A DNA stretch of 64,000 bases from Metallyticus violacea (GCA_030762175.1 CM060842.1:63468501-63532500), one strand, 5' to 3'; numbered from the stretch's first letter, positions 45,496 through 56,070 are shown. Translations and numbers: made by a program. Notes: a model not told the origin generated them from the sequence alone.

Positions 45496-45811
45496 AATGA
45501 ATGAATGAATGAATGAATGAATGAATGAATGAATGAATGAATGAATGAATGAATGGTGTTTAACGCCCGTATTTACTACTGAGGCACCACAGGCGATGAA
45601 CTCCGATTATACATGACATGAAATTATATATTGGGAAAGGATTTATTTTTAAGGAAGGAATCGTTAGGGTACCTCCACGGTATTTGCCATTTATGAGGAC
45701 TGAGAAAAACCTGGAAAAAACCTCAGTCAGGGAGGAGGGTCCTGGCGGTATTCGAACCCAGATCTCCCGCTCACGAGTCCGTGCCTTAACGACCTCGGCT
45801 ACCCGTGGCGG
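45496..45811 (-). repeat. SINE-B copy 5, complete, perfect target-site duplication
   Basis: On the minus strand: head CCACGGGTAGCCGAGGTCG, A-box region GTTAAGGCAC, B box GGTTCGAATACC, body with 'CCCTCCTGACTGAGG', 'GGCAAATACCGTGG' and 'GCCTGTGGTGCCTCAG', and a long (ATTC)n tail on its 3' side (45,496-45,555). It is bounded by the 12-base direct repeat TCCATCTACTGG at 45,484-45,495 and 45,812-45,823. The perfect duplication and intact promoter boxes make this one of the youngest insertions in the window. The ORFs 45,560-45,868 (minus) and 45,618-45,848 (plus) are SINE shadows. Confidence 0.97.
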
Positions 45812-45956
45812 TCCATCTACTGGAGGAGACTTAATAGCAGAGATGTAAAATGCTGCAAGAGCAAACAAGATTTATAACTAAAGCTTTATGTTTGTCAAAG
45901 CAAAACAGTTCTGAGAGAGGAAAAAATGGTTACACTTAACCGGCGATAATGCGTTT

Positions 45957-45971
45957 CCCCCCCCCCCCCCA
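45957..45971. repeat. Poly-C tract
   Basis: About 14 consecutive C residues, unusual in AT-rich DNA. Confidence 0.9.
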
Positions 45972-45979
45972 ATTTGTGT

Positions 45980-46770
45980 TCTGTGATTTTTAAGGAAAAT
46001 GTACTGCTTTTAAAAAAAATTCTGCCACATTTTTGGATTAATTTTGTTTATACTGCATAATATTAAACACAGAAACAAAATATCGTAAACGTAACTGAAG
46101 TTTAAATACAGTTTCGTACTTGTCACTACATAGTCTTAGTGCAGCTGTATCCTTCAAATTTCTGATTTTGCTGCCATGGCACATATAGACTTCCTCGTGT
46201 ATTCGGAAATTGCCATGTAATTATTAAATTCACTAAACACAGAGATACTGTATAGACCTGTTATCTTATAGGTATGAAAGCATTAAGCCGCTTTTATATG
46301 AAGCACCTTTTCTAAAGGCGGGCTCGTTAACAAACTGTCAGACTGTTTAACAATAATGTCAAAATTCGACAAGGAAAGTGAAAGAAATAAGAAGCTGGTA
46401 TAATTTGAATTCAGATCGAAAGGATAATAACTAGTACATCTATTCAACATGTTGCTGTTCTTTGCGAGGGTTCTTGAAGCATACACTTGTTTCTAACGTG
46501 AACTCTGAACTTGGAAGATTCCATTAATTCCCATGGACATATCCGTTAGGAGGTGAGTTTGCAGGTAGGAAATCTCGCAGTTGGTTGCCAGGCAACGTTT
46601 CGCCCCGTCTCACTCTGTAAAAACGCGTGGCTATCAGTGGCGTGACTGCATACTTTGAGCTCTTTGCTTTGTATTGCTAAGGTTCAGTTGTTTGGTTGAC
46701 TTTAATTTGATAGAGGGTGCAGCACACCTTGGCACTAGAGCCACAAGGAACTTTTGTGCTTTCTTTTAAT
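45980..46770. other. Intergenic stretch
   Basis: No gene recognised. A GC-richer patch at 46,555-46,640 carries a palindromic X-box-like site, listed separately. Confidence 0.4.
46584..46596. promoter_or_regulatory. X-box-like palindrome GTTGCCAGGCAAC
   Basis: GTTGCC-A-GGCAAC fits the RFX-factor X-box consensus (RYYNYY, 1-3 base spacer, RRNRAC) in both half-sites. It sits in a local GC-richer patch, but no gene start was identified next to it. A chance palindrome or part of a repeat is possible. Confidence 0.3.
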
Positions 46771-46779
46771 TCTAACTTA

Positions 46780-47065
46780 GTAGCTTTAGATCTAATAAGC
46801 TCTAAAATCTTCCCTACAAGCTTAAAGCTTAGAAATGATGTCCTCTAAAGGATGAATTTTAATAGCAATATTTGTATTTTCAGAGTTTTACACTCTAATT
46901 AAGACGTGTTTTGCAGCCTGATCAGAATTTTCACATAGATGGCATATGGGATTTCCATGGTAGAGTCCCATCGTCCACAAGTATTTCCGGAATGGCAATA
47001 TCCAGCAATTATTTCAATAGCAATCCTAGTTTCCTTTCTTCCGCTACTCAACAGACCAGTGGCCA
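46780..47065 (-). pseudogene. Non-LTR retrotransposon C-terminal fragment
   Basis: Minus-strand translation, with frameshifts, gives 'FRKYLWTMGLYHGNPICHLC' then 'ENSDQAAKHVLI', followed by 'LEDIISKL'. This is the CCHC-type zinc-finger-like end of a jockey-type ORF2 (GH-x-LxxHLxxMGL, then CRxC, then E-HxLxxC). Neither the RNase H nor the RT part is visible upstream. Stops are present. It is a different copy from the 14.4-15.1 kb fragment. Confidence 0.65.
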
Positions 47066-47503
47066 GGTGCTACTGGATATTTAAATAAAAATTTTAAGAA
47101 GAAGAAGAAATTCTATCTATTTGATGTTCTTTCTTGCTCCATTGACATACTGGCATTCTAGAAATTAATTTCAGTTATAGAGGACAAAACAATAGAACAC
47201 CACGCATACGTTTGTATGTAAATGGTATTGATGACATGTTGGTATTTTCAAAGTATTTCATTTGTTTATGAATATGACTTATAGGATACTAAATACAATG
47301 CCTATTTATGTAAGTAAACAAAAGATTTTCAGTTATATTCTTTATTGTCTATATTTATTAAAACATGGGTTATTATTATATTTGTTTATATACTTGACAT
47401 AAATGTTTTGATGGTCTCTCTCTGCAGGTCTATCACGTGTTTGTCGCTTGATATGCATATAGCTAAGTGTGCAGTTAAAAACACATTAACCACCTCACTT
47501 ATA

Positions 47504-48282
47504 CAGAGAGTGCCAAAAATTGTATACACACTTCAAGCAAAGAAAAACCTGTGTTAACATAACAAAACTGAATTCACACAAACAGAAAATGACGAGCACT
47601 AATTATCTTAGACTTTTACAGTTACAACAGTTGCTCAAAATGCCCACTATCGGCGTCGATACACTTCTGAGTACGTTGAACTACTGATTGAGCAACGTTT
47701 GCTCAAGTGTCCTCAGCGATTGTAGCACATGCGGTTTCAATTTCTTCCCGAAGTGCTGCCAATGTAGCTGGTTTTCTACGATATACAACGTTCTTAAGGG
47801 TTCCCCATACGCAGAAGTCCAACGGAGTTAGATCCGGAGAACGCGGCGGAAACTCAATCGGACCTCTTCGTCCTTCCAGTGCCTTGGATAGTGCCTTGGA
47901 TCCAGTACACATGGCTTGTTGCTGCGCTAGGTCTCCCGGGTCTGCCCTTGTGAATATATCGCATACGGTACCATGAGTCTCAAATTTGTCTCGAATGCGA
48001 GCAATTGCTACTCGCGTTGGCGCTTCTGTTCTGTACACACGTCTCCATTGCATTTGAACTTCAACATTCTGGGTTTTCCAATATCACTTCAAAATTGCTT
48101 TGCGCTGTTCAAATGATAATCTTGGCTCCACTTTATTGTAGCAACGCTAGCATAACGTAATGTGAGTCACATCTGTTTACAGAGCATTATATTACACATT
48201 ACTGTTGTTTTTCGGTTCAACTGTGAAATATATTAAATAAATATCTACTGTGAAAGTGTGTATACATTTTTGGCACCCTCGA
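47504..48282 (-). mobile_element. Tc-like transposon deletion derivative with both ends
   Basis: The ends are inverted repeats: (C)AGAGAGTGCCAAAAATTGTA on the left and TCGAGGGTGCCAAAAATGTA read from the right, both continuing TACACAC. A TA dinucleotide flanks each side (47,502-47,503 and 48,283-48,284), the target duplication typical of Tc1/mariner elements. The element is about 779 bp, short for a full copy, and contains the broken transposase listed next. Both ends are present and the interior is deleted, so it is non-autonomous but could have been mobilised in trans. Confidence 0.92.
47622..48118 (-). pseudogene. Internally deleted Tc-like transposase (DUF4817 N-terminus)
   Basis: On the minus strand the N-terminal helix-turn-helix is present: 'FEQRKAILK' (followed by a stop), then 'YWKTQNVEVQMQWRRVYRT' and 'PTRVAIARIRDKFETHGTV', the DUF4817 pattern. 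The reading then passes through an unrelated-looking joint ('RADPGDLAQQQAM') directly into the C-terminal end: 'PPRSPDLTPLDFCVWGTLKN' (third catalytic Asp), 'YRRKPATLAALREEIETACA' and 'QRTQKCIDADSGHFEQLL' before TAA at 47,622-47,624. The catalytic core with the first two Asp residues is deleted. A single in-frame stop lies after 'TIAEDT'. The longest open part is 47,703-48,053. Inactive. Confidence 0.92.
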
Positions 48283-48289
48283 TAGTTGC

Positions 48290-50000
48290 CCGGCCTCTCA
48301 CGTATATTTGGATGGTATATTGTACGCTTACCGAGTTGATCTGGATAGTTTTGTTGTGTACTTAGTAATGACGATTGTGAAATATACTGTTCACAAAAAT
48401 TCTTTTATACGATATGCTCATTAAAACAAAAACATTTCTGATAGTAAGGTCTTAGCTGGCAGCATCATAAAACAAAGTGCATACCACGCGTTCTTTGCAT
48501 GACAAAAGCTACTTTTATATGTTTACATACAAATTGGGTGAGTTAAGAGCAGGATTAGAACATATTTCACACGTCTCTCAGAAGTTTGCCACAAGAGATA
48601 GAAATAAAAGAACTCGGCACAACACTTCTTAAATTAAAACCATCTCGGTAGTACAGCAAAAGAATTTGACCAAGCTAGTATACTTTTGAAATTAGATTTT
48701 CAATGGTAATGGAGAAATACGTCCAAATTACATGGATGGAGCTTGGTTTTATTTTCTTGTGTTCTCTCAAATATCGGACTTTTTTTTATGAAGGCCTCTA
48801 ATTAAATGCTCTAAACTCTTATTCCCACAAATGTTAATCTGACAACATTATGAAAATGTTGTCTGCATTCCTGGAATTTAGTTAGAAATTCTACATGGGA
48901 ACATTATAACACGCCACTGATACTGTCTAATAATTCCCTCGCATTGTGGAAGCAGACCACAACACAGAATAGGTAGAGGGATTGACTAACAAGCTCGGCG
49001 CTGTTGATACTGTTAACTCTCCTATTGTAGTTCAGATGTTTCATACATGATACTCGATTACCTATAGGTACTTTAATACCGTACACTTTGGACTTGCCAA
49101 GATTTCATGTTTTTTGTTCGTGTTTTGTATAAGATTCATTTCTACGTATTTTTCAGCGTAAGGCTGTAAAATGAACAAAGAAAATGATTGTTGTTTATGA
49201 TCATTTGTATTAAATTACAAACATTGGTTAGAAACATTGTCACAGAATATCCGATATTCTGCTCGAAAATGCAGTTCGTCAAGCCTCACATATAAGCCTC
49301 CATACAAATTCTTCATTAATTAACTCGCTTAAAAAGAATTACAGCGTTAATATTTCATGAATAAACAGTTTTCTACTATTTTAATTTGACGTGTTGTGTT
49401 CTGTTATGCAAATTCCAGATAAAAGCAGATGTGCAAATAAATTCCGAGCTTCCTTCTTGCTATTTTGCAATTGGTTAAGAAATGAGTGTACAAGCTTTTA
49501 AAATATAAACAACACTGTCGTAAGTGACTTTTTTTTTGAGTAGTGTTCAACGTCTTTTTACCACTGAGGCACCACAGGCGAAACTGGCCAATTGTTACCA
49601 TTGAGTTACGGCCTAAATGTATTCTATTAAAATTAAACTGTGGTTTAATTTTGTTGTAGCTTTAACAAATAATAATAAAAGTCCCATCAGCTGTTTGTAA
49701 AGTTCCATCTTCTAAATGCACTGCTTAAACAGTACACTTCTGGCAGCATTTTAAGACATTGTTGGGAAAAAAATTAAAAACAATCAAATTACTTGCGACT
49801 AAGCCGTTACTAAAATACAATGCACTTTAGACTGACATGTCAAAAACATTAAATGAAAACTTGAAAGACAGTTGAAAGCAAATAATTTGAATATCGTATC
49901 TCTGTTGTTGACATGTGGCGATCTTCGAGTTTAGCGCACACAAATCTACCAATATTTATATTTTTATAATGATGCAGCATTACAGTAGTCAAAAAACCTA
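48290..50000. other. AT-rich intergenic stretch
   Basis: Contains only the short SINE-B fragment at 49,540-49,583. No gene recognised. Confidence 0.45.
49540..49583 (-). repeat. SINE-B 3' fragment
   Basis: The sequence 'gtgttcaacgtctttttacc' then 'actgaggcaccacaggcg' matches the 3' end of SINE-B (compare 45,556-45,597). The rest of the element is absent, a severely 5'-truncated insertion. Confidence 0.8.
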
Positions 50001-50006
50001 TACATA

Positions 50007-51258
50007 TGAGGTGACATCCAGAATATTTGGGACTGGTGCTGCCATCTGGTCAAAAACTTACTTTGAGACTAATGGCTGCCGTCACCCTCGAAGCAGTTCC
50101 CTTTCACACATATACACTAGTCCCAGCGATTCTTCCATTTTCCAAGTGCATCTCGGAAGTCATGTTCTTTGAGGGTATTTAGCACAGTCGGCGTTTATTT
50201 TTGAATCCTCTCATTTGTGTCGAACCGACGTCCTTTCAACTTGATTTTCAATTTGGGGAACACAGCGAAGTCGCAGGATGCCAAATCAGGCGAGTACGGT
50301 GGGTGGGGGACAACCATCATGTTGTTTTTCGTCAAAAAGCCCTGGTGAACAAGGAATTGTGACAGGGCGCATTACAACAGCCAGTTCCCTTGTCGCCAAA
50401 TTTCGGGCCGTCGCAAATCGTCACAGTAGTACGTGGAATTCACTGTTTGAATTGGTGGGACGAATTCTTTGTGCACAATCCCCTTGGTATCAAAGAAAAC
50501 GAGTAGCGTGCTCTTAACTTTGCTTCACTTGTCTCGCTTTTTTTTGGTCTTGGTGAGTTCGGGCTCTTCCACTGGGAGGGTTGCTGTTTCGTCTCAGGGT
50601 CATAAGCGTACATCCAGCTCTCGTCGCCGGTGATGACCCTGGACAAGAAGGTTGGGTCATCGGATACGGCCTGACGAAGCTCCGTGCAAACTTCAACACG
50701 CTGCGCCGTCTGATCAACAGTTAGAATCCTTGGCACAAATTTTGCGGCCACACGATGCATGCCCAATTCATCAGTTAAAATTCGTTAGCATGTCCGATAA
50801 CCAATTCCCACTTCATGAGCAAGGTCTTCAATGGTTCGACGTCGATCCTCACGAACGAGGTATTGAACTTTGGCAACAATGTCAGGCGTTGCGCAGCTGA
50901 CGGGCCTACCGGTGTGAGCATCGTCTTCAATAGTTGTACGGCCGGCCCTGAACCGAGCATGTCACTCAAACACACTGGCTCATGCTTTGTCCCCCAAATA
51001 CTTTTTGAATCATTGCGAGGGTCTCCGTAGCATTTTTTCCGAGATTTGCACAGAATTTGATGCACACTCTCTGTTCTAATCTTGAATCCATCTTAAAATC
51101 GCCACACACTACACACAGAGTATCATGAAAAGTACTATAGAATTTCAACACATCTACCCAGCTGCATGAAAATTTAACACTCGTTCATCAAATGTGCTCT
51201 AGTGCAACTACTGTCGAGATGGCGGCAGCAGTACCGAATATTGTGGATACCACCGTAA
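50007..51258 (-). mobile_element. Full-length, disabled mariner element
   Basis: The inverted ends are recognisable: on the left GAGGTGACATCCAGAATATT then TGGGACTGGTGCTGCCATC; read from the right, ACGGTGGTATCCACAATATT then CGGTACTGCTGCCGCCATC. TA dinucleotides lie next to each end (50,005-50,006 and 51,259-51,260). The length of about 1,252 bp is the usual size of mariner elements. The transposase gene occupies most of it on the minus strand and is disrupted. Confidence 0.93.
50069..51091 (-). pseudogene. mariner transposase, frameshifted and missing a catalytic Asp
   Basis: Starts with ATG at 51,089-51,091: 'MDSRLEQRVCIKFCANLG' then 'ATETLAMIQKVFG'. The second helix-turn-helix region and 'MHRVAAKFVPRILT' follow, then 'SRVITGDESWMYAYDPETKQ' (first catalytic Asp in GDESW) and 'QWKSPNSPRPKK' at 50,580. 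A frameshift near 50,510 is followed by 'KEFVPPIQTVNSTYYCDDLR'. At the second-Asp site (HHDNAPxH in relatives) a deletion of about 8 bp and a stop remove the Asp near 50,390. The third site is kept: 'PHPPYSPDLASCDFAVFPKL'. The rest ('KGRRFDTNERIQ', 'GNCFEGD') ends near 50,069. The span of 1,023 bp is close to the usual ~345 codons. The wording of the motifs is closest to vertumnana-like mariners, a tentative subfamily call. Confidence 0.95.
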
Positions 51259-51269
51259 TATACACACCA

Positions 51270-52430
51270 GGCGATAAGCCGCTTTTTACTAGGTTATATC
51301 TCAACTTCTATCCATCATAGTATACGAGTACATTTACTGAGAATCAACAATGCTGTTATTATGGAGTGCTTTGTTGATTGCTGCGGAACTGGTCACAAAA
51401 AGTCACCGACAATAGCGTGCTGTGCCAGATTGCAGCAAATACAATTATGTGAAAGCGTTTCATCCTCTGGAATTCTGTTATATTTAATTATTCCGATTTT
51501 CCGTGTTTTTAAATTTGTATCGTACTCAAGATTGCAAAAAAAAAAAATTGTTATTATATAGTCTAACTCTTAAAACATGCACTATACAATATTGTACTTC
51601 TTTTTCAAATAACATGGGGGAGAAGTGTCCATTAAGGTTGGAACACTGAGCCTGCCAAAAATGAATATGTCAATTTTTATTGCCTAATTGAAATATATCC
51701 TTATTTAAATTATTGCCTGTTTGTTGCATAAATAGCAGATCACCAATAGTACGATCGAAGCTCAGCCTGTATTGTGCAAGCGCAATATTGATTTTTCCAG
51801 TCATTGTCAGGAAGAAGTAAAGAGTGGGTCTTTCATTGCGTTTTCGTTATTGTGTAGGCTAGCTTTGATTGTATATCTGCCCTCCACTAGGATTTTGAAG
51901 CTAACAGGCAGATTACGTTACTAAAGTTGCAGTATTTCGCTATTTTTGCCTTTGTTGTAATAATATGTAATTGTGAATCATTTTATTTTAATTTAAACGC
52001 CATTTACTATGACTTACTGTATTTAAAACTCATTCTTAAGCTCCCTTAATCGTATTTACGCGGGACCGCAGTTCTTATCATAGGTTGGTAACTCTGCGTT
52101 TATAACTGTTTTCCCGCTTTTTCTACGCAATTCTTAACTACAGAGGGCGGCGCTGTGTGGTATTGTATAAGATTATAGAGAAAGCAATAGTAAAAAATTC
52201 AGTAAAAGATCAAGAATTAATTTCAAGAACCGCTGAATGTGCACAAAACGAAGACCGGTAGATGGAGCTCATATGCAAATAGATTTAAGGATTAGTCGCG
52301 GAACACGATTTTTTTTAATATTTCATGTGCTTTCATTTAATTATCTTCTATATACACATATGAATGGGTTGTAGAAAGTATATGCCTAAGTATGATGCAC
52401 AATTAGAAAGGGGAATAAATAACTATACAA
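51270..52430. other. AT-rich intergenic stretch
   Basis: No gene or repeat family was recognised. Confidence 0.45.
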
Positions 52431-52436
52431 ATAAAA

Positions 52437-52437
52437 C

Positions 52438-52474
<37 letters not shown>
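52437..52474. repeat. (AAT)n microsatellite
   Basis: About twelve uninterrupted AAT units. It gives the Tyr run of the minus ORF at 52,403-52,648. Confidence 0.97.
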
Positions 52475-52476
<2 letters not shown>

Positions 52477-52599
52477 CATTAAAATGGAAAGAACTATATT
52501 TACAGATATATGAATGAGAACATATTACATTATTTATAATTACATTAGTTATTGCATTGTAGCCAGAAAATATATTGCTTCTAGCTTCGCGTATTTTAG

Positions 52600-52850
52600 C
52601 TAGGAAAACGTCCATATTCAACCTATTAGTGTGGTTTGCAACAGCCAACCGAGAGTCTTGACATTTTTTTTGGAAATAGCGTTCCCAGTAAGTACATTAG
52701 TCCAGAACATGTGCCCATACCTCATCCCCTCACAAAATGGGCAGATTCTCCTACCAGAACTATCCGTTATTTTTTTAGCCTTTCAACTTCACAGTCTAAA
52801 ATGGGCCATTTCTGATCTTGCCCTTCTCCCAAGAACAAGCATATCCTAAT
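52600..52850 (-). pseudogene. Probable non-LTR retrotransposon C-terminal fragment
   Basis: Minus-strand translation gives 'ARSEMAHFRL', 'ITDSSGRRICPFCEGMRYGH' and 'KTLGWLLQTT', resembling the C-terminal segment of RT-containing non-LTR proteins (LR-R-G-x-HxxxxETGR-...-RxCPFCx...xEHxxxxC). Stops interrupt it and the second half of the zinc motif is not intact. A weaker call than the other tails. Confidence 0.45.
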
Positions 52851-52899
52851 ATATTTATGCATTGATATCGTATACGAAGAAATCTTGCCAATGTGCTAC

Positions 52900-53720
52900 A
52901 ATCCGACCTCTAATAATAATTTATTCTGATATGAAGTTTGTTACATCCCGGTCTTTGACATGTAATATGCTAAGTGATATGGTCAAATATTTAAATGTCT
53001 CAAAGGGTTCTACAGAACTTGTACTCAAGGCAGAAATGATAGAGCTCCAGAAAGAGAGAATCAGAAAGATTGAAATTTGGCAACGCTCTACCATCATTCC
53101 CATTTGCTCAAATTGTCCACCTTAAGAAAGCACAAACATTTTAGGCACATCAACGGATGATCAATGTTGACTGAAAACGTTTTTGCACATTGTTAGGACA
53201 GCAGGAAAGTTTTACTAAGTGATCGTGTTTTAAATGGGAAAATCGAGTCATTTGACGAAAAGATAATGGTTTCAAAGACACACGCTGACGCATAATCAGG
53301 AAAAATTTAGTACATCCTGAAAAAATGTTAACATATTTACACATCAAATGGCAGTTAATGAAGCAATAGACAAAAGTAATGTATAAAAATGAAAGTTGTG
53401 CCTAGCCAACAACTTTCCTGCACTTTTAGAAGCAGAAATCAAAGAAGTAGCTAAAATATTAAATATTCAAATTATGTGCAGTGTAAACAACTTTATAGAA
53501 AAATATAACGCTTTATGTTGCAACATGAGCTTAATAGTATATTTCCTTTACTCACATTTAGGGCCATTTCTAGAAAATCTAGCACCGTTAATTGAAGAAC
53601 AAGGTCAAGAGTTTCACAAAGGCATAATGGAAATGCAGTGACATAAGGGTATACAGCAAACAATGTAATAGTAGACATTGTTCATCTGTTGACTGGCTGA
53701 ATTTTTAAGTTTAAACGTTA
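52900..53720 (+). pseudogene. Relic of the uncharacterised protein family, copy 2
   Basis: Plus-strand translation over several frames gives the same family as 40.5-41.1 kb, now including an N-terminal part: 'VTSRSLTCNMLSDMVKYLNV' (about 52,940), then after a disrupted section 'NLVHPEKMLTYLHIKWQLMK' (about 53,320), 'ANNFPALLEAEIKEVAKILN', 'NNFIEKYNALCCNMSLIVYF', 'LYSHLGPFLENLAPLIEEQG' and 'QEFHKGIMEMQ' ending at 53,641, with a faint ADYC-like stretch after it. Compared with copy 1, the hallmark HFLxSH is YFLYSH, EEQGExFH is EEQGQEFH, and the middle of the protein is largely lost. Stops and frameshifts make it dead. The DNA of the two copies is too diverged to be a recent duplication. Confidence 0.75.
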
Positions 53721-53769
53721 CTATTGTTGCATTTTACAAATCACTTCCTGAGATAACTAATTCCCTTTA

Positions 53770-54160
53770 TTGTATTATTTTCATTTATTCTTTTGTCTAA
53801 TGAGGAAACAGTACAATGCATGCATACTTCATTGTTGTTTATAATATTATTTTAATAAAATAATTCACATATGTGGCAAGAAAATTAATTTAAAACATGC
53901 TGTAAATATATTATTTCATGAAATTGTGAAGATTAGTGCAAAAACGTGGAAGCCATTTGTATAATCCATAGATTTTTGTATATTTGAATGTACAGAAATC
54001 CATTATTGGATATAAAAAATTCGAAATTATTTTTGGGCCTTTGCAATCCTTTTGAAGACAAAAACAGTCATCAGTGAAGAGAAACAAAAAGGAAGCCTAT
54101 TTGTTTGCTGCTTTTAAACTTGACCTTATTTTAGAGCTATTTTTCTTACAAGGTAAAATC
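53770..54160. other. AT-rich intergenic stretch
   Basis: Nothing recognised. Confidence 0.4.
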
Positions 54161-54168
54161 TTGAGTTC

Positions 54169-54400
54169 GAACAAACAAAACCACACCAGAATTCAATTAT
54201 AGCCAATTTACTAATCCATAATTTGTTTATCTGTAAAATGCTGGATTTTCTCACTATAAGGTTCGTTTAACAACCCTTCGCTCAAATTTGGAACAAACAG
54301 AACCGCATCAAAATTTAATTAAAGGTTATTTTCTTACCTCGAATTCAAATATATTAAAGGGCCGCAGTTTCTCACTAGAGAGCTCGCCTTCGAAATTGTG
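54169..54400. repeat. Degenerate tandem duplication, period about 122 bp
   Basis: GAACAAACAAAACCACACCAG at 54,169 and GAACAAACAGAACCGCATCA at 54,291 start two diverged units. Each later has a 'TTTCTCACTA' (54,248 and 54,368) at the same offset, followed by a GTTCG or GCTCG block. Confidence 0.75.
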
Positions 54401-54409
54401 CTGGTGCTT

Positions 54410-55875
54410 GTATTGCATTCTTTGAAGCGGTTCTTGTCTCTAGAGACAACTGGTCAACTGCGGCGTTTTACAGAAAAAAATATCACCACTGATTTTAGAG
54501 GTAAGTAAACGGCCTATACAATTTTCGTACGGCTAAGTTTATTCGAATCCAAAGGTTTTTCTCATTTTGCAATAGAGATTCAGCCTAATTCAGCTTTAAT
54601 ATGAAAGCCTCAGAGTCGTGATGCGTGCTCTAGAAAAGAGATTGCACAGTGTTGTTAACTAAATTAGCATAATATAACCATTAGCTTTGTCGTTTGTATT
54701 TGGATACCTCAAACTCTTTTCCATGTTGTTTTTCGTATTCATTTGCACCTCCGTTTAAAGCAATGGTGATATGACATGTCTTGAACATATTTCTGTGATA
54801 ATTCTTGCGTTATATCTGATATCAGAAATTCTCTTGCTTTAGAAGTATTTTTGGACAGAGAAAATGTCCAACAGAGCATTCATGACAAGGTAGCTTGAGA
54901 CAATCGCCCTCTCATCTGAACTTCTGCAACAAGCTGCTCACTGGCGCCGTCAAGTTCAGGGGCTGTAAGTAGCTCCTTTATTGAGACTGGAGTTGAGAGT
55001 TGAATAATGCTGACTAACGCAATCTTACGTTTCTGCACAAAAGATATTCGTTCTTCCTTGTCATAGGAACCATAAAATCCAGACGCAAAGACGATGTGCA
55101 TAGTGTACAAGATATTACTTAGAAATGTATTTAACTTAAAGAATATTATGCACGCTTGTAATTCCAGCTTTACGTGTTCAATATGTTATTCATTCCAGCA
55201 AAGTTTTGGCGCCAGTCATCACGAATCAGGTTATTCCAATTGAATTCCGCAAATGTCGATATCGCATGTCGGACTAGCCATGCGCTGATATAGTAACGTG
55301 CTGCATAAAGTTTTTACCCATTAATAGCATGAATAATATCTCGATAAAAGTTTTGGATGGAGTTCGACCGTCGTGAATATTCGTGTCGCACGCCCATTTC
55401 TGAAGCGTTTTCTTGAGGTGTCCAGCTGGTGAATCAGGGCTCTTTTGTTCTTAAGTAGTCAATTCTAGTTACATCGTTTTTCTGACGCGATCGTGGTACC
55501 AGTCTGTACCTATACCTACTGAAGTTGATGTTTATATACAGAGTGATTAACTAGTCCCTATACGTCGATATTACGTTAAATAGTAACCACTTTTCACCTA
55601 TTAAAAATACTGAAACGTTTCTCCACGTACTTTTTGGTGCGTATTTATATACTTTGTGGTATACATGAAGAACGGCTACTTTCTGATGAGTGCTATGACC
55701 TTCTTTATTGAATGAGAAACGTAAGGTTGTCTCTCTGAATAATGTTTATGTTAATTCAGGTGAACTTTATCAATGCCCTTAGGCTGTTTCGGAACCCTTT
55801 GAGCAGCTACCTTATGGCTTCATGATATAGCGCTTTCTTGGAGGATATTCCTGTAAAATATCCTCAGAAGATATG
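54410..55875. other. AT-rich intergenic stretch
   Basis: The 76-codon minus ORF at 54,880-55,110 has no motif. A TATACAGAGTG string at 55,536 resembles a Tc-like tip but has no partner. Confidence 0.4.
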
Positions 55876-55880
55876 CTCCG

Positions 55881-56070
55881 TATTTTTTATTTTTATTGAC
55901 GGTCACGGTGACAGTGAACGTCAACTGGACGTCACCGGTAAATAACCTGAATTATACTTACATATTTACATTTTACTTGGAAATGACTAAGACCTGAAAA
56001 ATTAAGGTCGCGGCCGGGATTCAGCCTTCCGAGATGATGCTCTACCAACTGAGCTACCGTGTCCTCATCC
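55881..56070 (-). repeat. SINE-E copy with well-kept tRNA-like head
   Basis: On the minus strand the head reads GAGGACACGGTAGCTCAGTT, with a near-perfect A box (TAGCTCAGTTGGTAGAGCA) and a B-box-like GGCTGAATCCCGG (consensus GGTTCGAATCC, two changes). The body is about 120 bp and ends in an A-rich tail (CAATAAAAATAAAAAATA, complement of 55,881-55,898). It includes GACGT and GGTCAC-GTGAC type palindromes near 55,900-55,935. The acceptor stem does not pair, so this is a SINE and not a tRNA gene. Confidence 0.7.

Noticed and set aside
45560..45868. 102-codon minus ORF and its plus-strand partner 45,618-45,848
   Set aside because: Both lie within SINE-B copy 5; the apparent protein is the SINE body and tRNA-like head.
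55990..56070. Functional tRNA gene on the minus strand
   Set aside because: A and B boxes are good, but the acceptor and anticodon stems do not pair, and an A-tailed body follows, so it is a SINE head.
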